Shown piece by piece: positions 50,874 through 61,104 of a stretch of 64,000 nt of DNA. Each line of letters begins with the position of its first letter. Positions within the stretch are counted from its first letter, which is position 1. Under the pieces are notes generated by a model that did no database searches, had not been told where the DNA came from, and was given only the letters and a program-made list of their open reading frames with translations. The DNA lies in contig NC_134035.1 of the NCBI RefSeq assembly GCF_964204645.1, forward strand, positions 9,982,501 through 10,046,500, in the 5' to 3' direction. This DNA is from Tubulanus polymorphus (taxonomy: Eukaryota; Nemertea; Palaeonemertea; Tubulaniformes; Tubulanidae). The position numbers and the translations under genes were made by a program.

Positions 50874-53800
50874 ATGGAGAATATATTCGATATATACTAC
50901 GTTTTCGTGTTGATAATCGGGGTTTGCGCGGCAGCCACGCAGCCAGATCCTTACGAATTCAACTATCCATCGTCGTCGTCGTATATGGCCGATTTTGCCG
51001 AGCGCACTCCCGAAGATGACTGGGCCATGCTTAACGGCGGTCGATCTCAGCAACCGAAATGCGTCGACATTCCCAAGAATTTAACGCTGTGTCAAAACGT
51101 CGGATACCCTCGGATGCGGCTGCCGAATCTACTCGGCCACGACAGTCTGATGGAGGTTACCCAGCAAGCCGGCTCGTGGAATGCTCTGTCGAATATAAAA
51201 TGTCACGGCGACACCGAACTGTTTTTGTGTTCGTTGTTCTCGCCAGTTTGTCTGGACCGCGAAATCTGGCCGTGTCGGTCGCTGTGCGAGAGCGTCAAAT
51301 CGGGCTGCGAGGCCCGCATGAACTCTTACGGGTTTCCGTGGCCTGAGATGGTGCACTGCGACAAGTTCACGGACAACGACCTGTGCATACAGGCGCAGAC
51401 CGGGAACAAAATAGGTAATTCGACCAAAATCGGTGAGCTATACATTTATTTATTTCTCCGCGTGCTGGCCTGGTTGACGTTTGATATAACACGTGTGAGA
51501 TGCAAATAACGCATGGCTAACAAGTATATCATATTCATGGTAACATATTCGAAAACAATCTTTGTTATTATATGCTCTATGTGCAGATTTGAATCCTATG
51601 CTATTTCTTATACGGAGATAGAAGTCGGTTAAAGGTATAATATACACAAGGTTGTTTTCGAATTGACGGTAAATATTTCAAATGCAGTTATCAGATCGAT
51701 CCATGAACGTATCGCAGCTTTAAACCTTTAGTCCCGAAACGCGCTAATCCACCCGATATCTAAAAATAACCAGTTCGATAATTTCATGTATATTCTACAT
51801 AGAACGGCTTCGAATATTTTGATCCACGGGGGTAGATCTATAGGTAACCAGACGGGGCGAATTATCCCGGGCATTATTAGAGTACTAATGATCGGTCCAG
51901 AAGGTACGGGGTGGCACTAAGCCGGGATTATACACGCAAACCGTATTGAAAAATACAGTCAGGGACATGCCCGACACCGCAAGCGGTCGTTACGCTAATT
52001 AACACGGATTTAACCGTGGAACAAGTGTTAAAATTAAAGCGTAAAAGAGGATTAACGTTGTGAGAGTCGTTAGTATTAATGGACATGTCAAAGTCTAATT
52101 CTCGTTATGTAATTATTAAAACAGGTGAACGTTAAGATTTAATTACGCACCGATTACAATAGAATTACGTACGTACGTAATTACGCAGTTCATTAGAGAG
52201 ATATAATCCGCGAAAAGTTCCACGGTTTTAAGTTATTATTCCTTCTCTCTTCGGCGATGTGGGCGTTACGAGAAAGGTGACCGTTTTCATCTAGAATCAA
52301 ATCCATGCACAAAGTCTATTCCTGATGCATCGAATAAGTGTGATGCATATACTCGACTATACTGTTCTTGACTATATAGCGCGTATAGGCCCGGTATAAG
52401 CTTACAGATAACTGCATTTTCAATTTTCAGTTCAATTTTATAACGTTGTAATCATGTATTATTTGTCTTTAACCGTTTGTGTTGTCTATTTGTTTATGTT
52501 GTTATTGTTGTAACTGTTGTCGTGTTCTGTTTTAATTCCTTAATTTTCTGTATTGTGTACGCGTTATAAAAGTTCCTAATCCGTTTCTTGTTTTTTCTAG
52601 TCCATTACCATCATATCTATCGTTATCGTTTACGTTTTTTTTTTCAGTTGAAACATTTCGCAATTTGAATGGATTGATAAGCTCTAGCACGATTATTGCA
52701 AATTGTTTATACAATCACTAAAATCGTATTATGAACTATACGTAACTTAGTTAACGAATCGAAACACATGAAAAAAGACGCGTTTAAAAAGTCTTCTGAG
52801 GGCCCAGTTGCTCAGTCGTGACTTAAGTCCGAAAGTGGTCTTAAATCTTATGACTGGTCTTAAGTTGTTAGATTGGCTAAAGAACTGAGTTGGCCTTAGA
52901 CTGGTATTGAGTCTAAGCCACGACTATGCAACCGGCCCCTGAAACGAGTCTTCGATAAGGCGTGCCTAACAATAGCGCGGTGCTAGGATGGGTGTCCCCG
53001 TTTTCGTGCGCAAAAATCCCACGGAAACCGATGAATGCGGCGGCCACCAACTGATTACAAAAATACGTCATTTTTCCATATCATAATAATAAACTATCCG
53101 CGTATTATTTCGTCATACGCGTTTTGAATTGATCGACTCCGACGGTGCACCAAATTGAACCCGGTGTTCATCAACCGATGTTCTGGTTATCCGTGTCGAA
53201 TTGACTTGTATTATCGATAAACACGCGCCAGCCGATGAAACCCGGTGTTTGTACCTGCATACAACGGCTCCATCTCCCCCCGATCGATCGATAGAAAATT
53301 ATACGACGATTGATGATGAAAAAATGAGAAACGTTATACGGTACCGACCGCAGAAAGTGTAAAGGTTATTATGTGTGATAAAACCTCACTACGTACAAAT
53401 TTAGGAACAAAATTCATTTTTTCAAAAAAGATTTTAAAATCTAGAATTAAAAGAAAATCAAATTGTTTTTGAATGATAAATTTTGTCTTAAATTTCTACG
53501 TAGTGGGTTTTTATCATAAAAGCTATTCCCACGTCTAAGTGCACGGGCTATTCTTCCTAAGTGTAAATTTCCATTACGTCTTGTATTCTTCGCATTTCAG
53601 AAGAATACGCACGTCGCTATACATTAGCTCCGTATTCGTTTCGAGTACCCCAACCCAGTTACCGAATTGTGACGTTTAAAAAGTAACTAAAATTCGGACG
53701 CGTCAAATCTAACGCGTAGCGCGACACCCTTGTACCTACAGGCCCGCATACCTCGTACGTCATCGAAACGCGAGATCGGGGCCAATTTTTGTCTACCTAC

Positions 53801-56800
53801 TTATCGTTTTCTAAAACACCGACAAAACCGACAAACACCGTCGCGTACACACCGCATTGAGAAATAATCCGGTACGGTTAAATCGAAATGTAAGAAAAGG
53901 TCAAGAACGAATACTCGATCTAAAATGTGGTGACAAGCGACGACCACGATGTTTGAATTCCTACGCAATAAACGAGAACGAGCTCGCAACTAAAAACCGC
54001 GTTTTATGTAGCTTAAAAAAGAGAAAATCTTTGAAAAAAGTAATCCAACTTGACGCAAACATGATCAACAAATGTAAGCTTCAATCATTAATCTAACGAC
54101 ATAGTACATCTAGGAAACTTGATTTACAATATTGCTTCGTGATTTGTGTTGGTTGCGAATGCTTCACGAAATATCTCTAATTTAAATCGCTAAATTCATC
54201 ATATGCATATTAGTATGTTTTTAACAAATATTTACCCTAATACCTTATTCTATATCACGTACGTTATTATATGACTTGATCGTTACGTATTGAATCGAAT
54301 GAAACTATTACGAACTAAGAAAGTAAAATCTAGTTTTTTTTTAATTACCATAAATCATATTCGTACTCTAGCACACAGAAATGGATGTATTGCGCGTACA
54401 TTATTTGTATATTCATGTGGCGTGACGACCCTCCCAACATTGTCTGTCCTGTGAACCTCTCTCTGTACAGTATTCTTCAATCGTCCTCTATTCTTTTCAC
54501 GTTAATAAACGTACGATTGTTCGTTCACCCCCTGTGTCTGCTATAGCTCCGCGGGTCTGTAAGGATAATCGCCGTGAAATCTTGCGGCCAAGATTTACGA
54601 AGTGTTAATTTTCGCGACAGACACACTCATACACAGACAATCGTTCGTTTCTATGTATTGTTTCGCGTTCGTGTGAGCGATTATAACTTTAAAGACTTCT
54701 TATTCGAACTTCTTTTCAGACGATCGAATATGTGCGCCATGTCGGGAACCGGATACGTTCGAAGGCATAGTAGACAATTATTGTCGCGCGGAATTCGGTA
54801 AGTTCAGCCGACTGTGATGACTGACAGTCCTGTCCACGAGGGGGCCTCTCTAAAACCATTCCCATACACTACACCTGCGCGCCTCGCATAGGGACGGTGC
54901 GGGTTTTTTGTAGAATGAAACATGCCGGTAGCACGGAAACAAGGGAATTAAATTAAAAGTTTATTGATGCCTTGAGAAATAACACACGGCTTGCATATAA
55001 AACGCTTGGTATTGTCGATAATGAATATCATCATGAATAAAGGATCAATGAACTTATCTTGAATTTGAATACATTGACGATTGAATTGAATTGAATTTAT
55101 TTGATTCCACTGGCAACCAGTCCCAATATTGGCAACGGAGTGTATACGTCCACTCACGCAATAATTAAAATTGCACGAAAATCAATTAGATAGAAGATAA
55201 GAGTCATGAAATCTAATTGATTACAAAGTAAACGCCAATGTTCAGCTTTTGTATCTAATCGTTATTTTGGAACGCCAATATTGACGACGTAGTGCACATC
55301 GACTCACAAAATACCCTTGAATAACGATTTAGAGAGTTATCAATATATACATTATTTCAACGGTTTTCACGGCGTCGTAAATACGTTTGGGATTCATACT
55401 GCGTAATGATGGACGCATAGATCCATGCATAAAAGACATATTACTTGAACAACCTACTATACCATCACCGTGGGACTCAAATGATGATACCGGAGACGCC
55501 CTTAGTGTCAAGAATGTTAAAACATTTTTCCTCTTCGTGTTTCAAAAATGTTCACATCCAAAACGTAGTTTTGCGTCCACCCAAGGCGTCAACAAAGCAC
55601 CGCAATCGCACCATACACAGTGAAGTGTATGTGTTAATTATATTTTATAGCGAATTCAAGACCCTCGAAAAACATCCTCTTTAATCACTGAAAACCAGGT
55701 TAATAACACTTCACCAAATACTAAATGAATGTCGAACGCGTTCACTCCTCTATAGTCATTTCATTGTTCATTTTTTTGAATAAGCTTCGACAAACTGGGT
55801 TTTAGAGGATTTTTTTAGACTCGACGAAAGATGATTTCCATAACAGGTCAACAGGCATTTGAATTAGATTTCCAACGAATCAACCACAGCAGACACGGCA
55901 GTACAGAAAACTAGAGACATATAACCGTGTTTTCCTTTTTGTCAAATACGATCCATAGAAAAGATTTTTTTAAACTGCCAAGTAGAGTTTATTATTAAGA
56001 ATATAAAAAAGTGGTACCAATGGTATGGGAAATTCGTCAAAAGATTAGTTTTCATTACCCTAACCCCGTCCAAAATACCCGTTGATGGAAAAGCTATTTA
56101 TTCAGTTACGTTAAACTCATCTGCATTCGGTGGCCAGAATTGAAGTAGGAATTTGTGAGCTGATTAGTAATGATTCAAGAATTTCTGATTTCTCTTTTTA
56201 ATCGACCCAATCGACAATTTTGCAATACGTTGTTTAGAGAGAGAGAGAGAGAATATGGTAATTTTTTCTATACGTTTTTTATTATCAAGACGTGTAAGGT
56301 GGCACTTAAACGGAAAACTTTACGGGGTTTAGTTCGAGAATGAGTAGTTGTCGATGTACTTAAAGTTCCCCCGATGCTGTCTTGTTGTACGTGGATTTAT
56401 TGGCGCACGATATTGCCTAGACAGCGGGATAGTCGAGAACGTTTACAGGTGTTCCATTCGTGAGAACGAAATTAATGGAATACGTCAGCAAAACGTAAAT
56501 TTTCACCGTTGGATAATAACTGACAACACAAATCAAATCGACCGTACGAACAAGCTTCCGTCGTTTTCAAAGAAAAACCGCGCCGAACACGCGTTCCTTC
56601 CACTGGATATAGGATCTCCGATATAAATAATTACAATTAAGATACATTCGCGTATCATTTCGTGTGATACAGTCACTCAGGAAAACGAAAAAAAAACAGT
56701 TCTCTTATTTTTCGACGCAATGTACCCAGTGTTGCAGTTCACGTGGTTAGGTTCGATTCTATCTTCGGTTCCACAGTCATGGCTTAGACTTAAGGCCAGT

Positions 56801-59800
56801 CTTGGGCCATCTTAGTTCTAGTAAATCTTACAACCAGCGTTTAGTCAAACCCCATCCTAGTTCTATAGTCAATCTTACAGCCTGAGACCAGTTTAAGCCC
56901 ATCTAAAAACCTGAGACTAGTCTTAAAATTTAGACTTGAACTGGTTTAAGATTAAGACTTTTGGACTTAAGTTTCGACTATATTGAGCTGACCAGTTTAT
57001 GATAAATTCGTAAATTTATCAAACTGTAAAAATACTTTATCTACGCTTATTCTAAATTTTCTTTTAAGTTAAATACTTATAGCGTATGCAGGGAAAGCTA
57101 AATTTCGTTAGAGCGTTTGAAATGTTTGATGAAATTCGAGTGTTTGAGGATACATCGGTTCTGAGAACTAACGCGTACCGAATGGATTCGTTCGGTAACG
57201 ATATTCGCGTATAGAGCCAGAGGTTTAACCGGTGCCTGATTGGGCTAATTATCACCAACGCTACGAGGAGGAGGCTTGTGTACCGGATCTGCCCCCACTG
57301 CGTCCAACATCGACGCAAAGACTGCGGAGATAATCGCGCGCAAAATCCGTGCCGCCGATTATTCCCCGGTTACTCGACGAAACGCTGCGCAATTTAGAAG
57401 AATGTTTCCCGAAAGGTTAGTTTTAAGTCGGGGGGATTATCATCGGCGGAGAAATCCGAGATAACAAACTCGGCGCACGTCATCATAGCGGCAAAATATT
57501 CCGCATCTGAAAAATGTAGCGAAGACTTAACGCTTCAAGATTTCGAGTTTAAAAAAATGTTAATTTCTTTTGTAAGAAAACACGGCTAGAATCGAACCGT
57601 TACTTGCAACACAGAACGAAGTTTATCACAATGGAAATGATAATCTATTCCATACAATTGATATGTACAATTTTGATTTGAGAAATAAGGTTGCTGACGG
57701 CGGACGGCCCAGTGCACGCCGGTAGGCTTATAGGCATTAGATTCTCATTCGTTCGAAAAGTATTCATTCAGTCATTGTTGAAAATGCGATGCCGTTGTTA
57801 AAAGCGAATATATGTAGTTTCGGAAAAGTGATCGGTTTCGTGAAAATTGTTGAATTGGTGAGAGGTGCTATCGTGGAGGTTATTCGGGTGTAGACGTCTG
57901 CGAGACAAGGCAAGAAGCTGCGCGCTCGGCCTGTGATGTTAGCCGCTTCAACCGTATCAATAGCTGACTGTTTGACGGCAAGCAGGTGTCCGGGTTATGT
58001 CTGTACAACTTTTCATTAGTTTTACCGCAGAGAAAGAGAACGAAACGATCGAACGATTGTGTTTTTGTTTCTCTGCTTGTACGGGATACAGTTCCTCGGA
58101 GAATACACAGGATCGGGCTGTATTGTGCGGTTGAGGTTATAATTGATTCGATGGAATGCATCGAAATAATCGATGTAAAAATTCGAAAAGTTCAAATATT
58201 CTACCTTAGCCAGCCCGACCACTGTTGCACAGTCGTGACCTAAGTCTAAAAATGGTGTTAGATCTTAAGACTAAAGTTGTTATATCGGTAATAGAACTAA
58301 GACCATGGTCTTAAATCTAAGCCATGGCTAAGTAACCGACCTTAAAGTCTCAAATTGAAACCACCAATTTTAGGTTTTCAGACTGATGTTGCAGAGACAT
58401 TCGTCCAGCTTTGGTATCTGGAAAATTCAGGGGCAGATCTAGGAAAATTAGAAGGCCGGGGTCTAGAAGAAAATGAAATGCATTTCTCGGATAAGCGGCC
58501 AAGTCGACGACCTCCATCGAGGTTCTACGTGGTTCCGCCCTCGGTTTTAGATAATTTTGAAGAAAGGTTGCAACTTTCGAGAAGATGAGTCTCGAATGTT
58601 CAGAGTTCAACGATAAGGGCTTCCTCAATGGGAAAGCAAGGGTCCGGATCCCCGATACCTGCCCCTAAATCCGCCCCTGGAGATGAGTCAGTTCTAATCC
58701 CATCTGAAGATTTATTATACTCAAACCAGGTAATCATTGTTCTGAAGAATTAGTATAGAAAGATCTAACCCATAGAAAAGCCTGCATTAGAAAATATAGA
58801 ATTTGACACGAACGGGAAGCTTTGGCCTCTGCTGACTAACATTTAAACTCGAGGTTGATACACAGCGATCGGTGTATTTAACGTTTCAAACTTGATTGAT
58901 TGATCTCAGCTCAACGTGAAATCTCTGAAAACTTTTTCTATACCTTCGTTTTCTCGCTCGGAGCGCTTACATTAGTTTTTGTCAGCTGATAAGATTCTGA
59001 TAAGGGATCACACCGGATCGTAGTCTATAGAACACAGAGACTAGACGGGTGGAAAAAGTAGCCGCCTTACTTAACCCCATAGAAGTTAAATTGAGATTCC
59101 AGTTTTGACCTCTCTCTCTCTCTCTCTCTCCCTCGTTCGTAAAAGCAACAAACACGACGATAGCAAATCATAAATAGCGTCGATCTTATTTTCAATAGAA
59201 AAAAACCTACTTCACTCGAAAACTAAGTTCGCTATTTCATACGTTGAATCTGTTACGGCACATAATAACCTTAGATAATTTACCTGCATACAGTAAATGG
59301 GAGTTAGAAAAGAAAATGTCATAGAATAGCATCATATGTATTTTCTTAACATGTTACTTTAGCCCTAGTTTAAACGTGCACATGGATTTTCACACTACTG
59401 AGTTAACTTATTAAACTTAGTTAGTACCTCAGAAGTTAGGAAGAATCAAAATCAATAAAGAACTGACGGAGATGGTCGTTTTTGTTAATTTCAAAATTTC
59501 CATAAAGTATTCTTGTAGTGGTGCGTTTATTGTGGTTTATCGCACATTAATAACTATTTTGGAATTAAAATGTGTATAATTGTATTGGATCGTGTCATTA
59601 TTTCGAATATCTCTTTCTTAATAGTTTCTAACGAATAAAACCTGTATCTATGTAAAGACCCGACTCTCGAGACGTAGCACGCTTAACACTCGTAACACTT
59701 ATACTTTTTTTCGTATAATGAAATGTTTTCGTTTCGTAGTAATATGATAGTAAATTTTCCCGAGGAGATTAATGCCTGAAAAAGTGTCCATAAACTGCGC

Positions 59801-61104
59801 GTTCGGGAAATTACAAGTCGTGTACAGTAGCTGTAACGAAGGCTATAAATCGGACGGGATTTTTTCTACGCAGAATGTACGAAAATCTCGTTATACTCGC
59901 TGAATAGGTTCTTTATATGTAGGGATACGTCTTCGCCGAGACGGAGCTTTTACTTATTACTGGTGAAAAAAAGTTAAATATCTTGCCTGAACTTGATTTA
60001 TAGACTTAGAATAGGCGAAAATATATCGGTTTGGGAATATCGTGGTTAGAAATTCATTGAACTATCATTAGAAATACGTGAAAATGGTAACACACTCCAT
60101 ATCCGTGTTGTGACGAAAATATGTAGAGAATCCATCAATAATAATGAAAAAAAAATTATATAAAGTCCGAAAATGTTTCCTTGAGCTAGTAGTTTATTCA
60201 ATGAAGATGACTATAAGAATAAAGTCGAAACGTTTAATAAACTAGCCCCAGGAAACATTTCTGACTTAATGTTATTTTTTCGTTATTATTGTGGGGTTCT
60301 CTACTTATCGAATAAGGATAGTTTTTTATGAATACAAGAGATATTTTGATTCATGTTTTCAATGTTATTCGTTTCTTATTTTTAGTTTTGAAAGTACGAA
60401 TACAAAAGACGACGACGGAAGGGGAAGATTCCGTGATCAACATCAAGAAAAAGAAGAAATGGTTCAAAAAGGAGAACATGGCGAAAAACGACCTCAAAAG
60501 AACGGCATTCCATCTGAAAGCGGGCACGAAATGCGAGTGCAACCGTCTTCAAGGTCAGATCAGAGATAACTATCTCATCATGGGCAAAAAAGTGGACGAT
60601 AAATTAGTTTTGTCCTACGCCCTGAAGTGGGATAAGAAGAGTCGACCTCTGAAGAGAGCGATGAAGGCGGCGCGAAAGAAATCGATATGCAAAGGTGGGG
60701 TGGAAGTACTGAAGGCGACCGATTCGCAAGATGTACAGGACAAAGGCAACCAGGGTAAAGGCAAGGGCAAAAAGGGAAAAGGAAAGGGCAAAGGGAAAAA
60801 GGGCAAAGGTAAAGGAGGAAAGGGTAGGAAGGGAAAGAAGGGAAAGAAGGGCAAGAAGGGTAAAAAATCGAGACGGAACAAGAACAGGAAGACGACGCCG
60901 AGACCGACATTACAGGATGTTGTTTTTCGACGGAAAAGAGACACTTTCTCAGTCGAGCGAGTTTCCGATCTTGACGAGGATAACGATAATAATATAAACA
61001 TCGATGACGAAGATATTCGCGTGAAGAGAGACGTTTCCATCGATAAATCGGAATTCGTCGATGACGTCGACGACGAAGATGTCGCCGAACATGATGAAGA
61101 ATAA
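50874..61104 (+). CDS. SFRP: secreted frizzled-related protein with long C-terminal extension
   Basis: Three exons: 50874-51432 (or 51414), 54720-54797, 60386-61104; both junctions phase 1; 451 aa (445 with the earlier donor). Signal peptide about 1-20. Frizzled cysteine-rich domain about 63-171 with all ten cysteines (63, 73, 110, 119, 126, 134, 138, 145, 162, 171). Netrin-like domain from about 191 (ICAPC) through KCEC at 261-264 and SICKG at 312-316, as in SFRP1/2/5. Such proteins bind Wnts extracellularly and usually block Wnt signalling. After the NTR domain, where family members normally end, about 135 more residues follow: a Gly/Lys-only tract (about 332-373, GKGKGKKGKGK type), two furin-like sites (RRKR at 394-397, RVKR at 424-427) and an acidic tail. 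Donor GTGAGC at 51433 is stronger than GTAATT at 51415. Confidence 0.93.
52800..52938. mobile_element. MITE family A, full copy A4 with CTGA duplication
   Basis: 139 bp. Begins GGGCCCAGTTGCTCAGTCGTG and ends CACGACTATGCAACCGGCCC, inverted repeats of each other. CTGA is present on both sides (52796-52799 and 52939-52942), a candidate 4-bp target duplication. It lies in sFRP intron 1. Confidence 0.75.
53374..53555. mobile_element. hairpin element HP3 (diverged member of the HP1/HP2 family)
   Basis: Arms TGATAAAACCTCACTACGTAC... and ...TACGTAGTGGGTTTTTATCA are inverted copies. The 3' flank (CCCACGTCTAAGTGCACGG) aligns with the HP1/HP2 tail. The tip has lost the GAAACGTC core. Confidence 0.5.
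55083..55312. repeat. dispersed repeat family D, copies 2-3
   Basis: Two related blocks: TGGCAACCAGTCCCAATATTGGCAAC with ACGTCCACTCACGCAATAATT, then AATATTGACGACGTAGTGCACATCGACTCACAAAATA. The first copy is at 7050-7145, and a further fragment (ATTGCATGAAAATCAATTG) at about 61715-61735. Confidence 0.4.
56767..56995. mobile_element. MITE family A, copy A5 (expanded)
   Basis: Starts GGTTCCACAGTCATGGCTTAGAC, ends TTGGACTTAAGTTTCGACTA. About 90 bp longer than the full copies, with CCTAGTTCTATAGTCAATC-type words duplicated internally. Confidence 0.55.
58214..58342. mobile_element. MITE family A, copy A6
   Basis: Starts CCGACCACTGTTGCACAGTCGTGACC and ends AAGCCATGGCTAAGTAACCGACC. The interior has TTAAGACTAAAGTTGTTATATCGG in the orientation of copy A4. 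Confidence 0.55.
58428..58680. mobile_element. MITE family B, copy B2
   Basis: 253 bp with inverted ends CAGGGGCAGATCTAGG / CCTAAATCCGCCCCTG. The interior matches 9688-9900. The 77-codon frame at 58355-58588 reads through it and is not taken as a gene. Confidence 0.6.
60132..60293. mobile_element. hairpin element HP6
   Basis: Arms AAATGTTTCCTTGAGCTAG and CTAGCCCCAGGAAACATTT with outer ATAATAATGAAAAAA / TTTTTTCGTTATTAT. The tip reads AUGAAGA-U-GACU...AGUC-GAAACGU, a decayed form of the HP1 tip with the same extra U. It ends about 90 bp before sFRP exon 3. Confidence 0.5.

Noticed and set aside
52166..52186. Perfect palindrome around ACGTACGTACGT in sFRP intron 1
   Set aside because: Short and simple-sequence-like; no repeat copy or gene context to give it meaning.
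60578..61040. Two long minus-strand frames opposite sFRP exon 3
   Set aside because: Pro/Phe/Leu-rich antisense of the Lys/Gly tract; shadows of the real gene.
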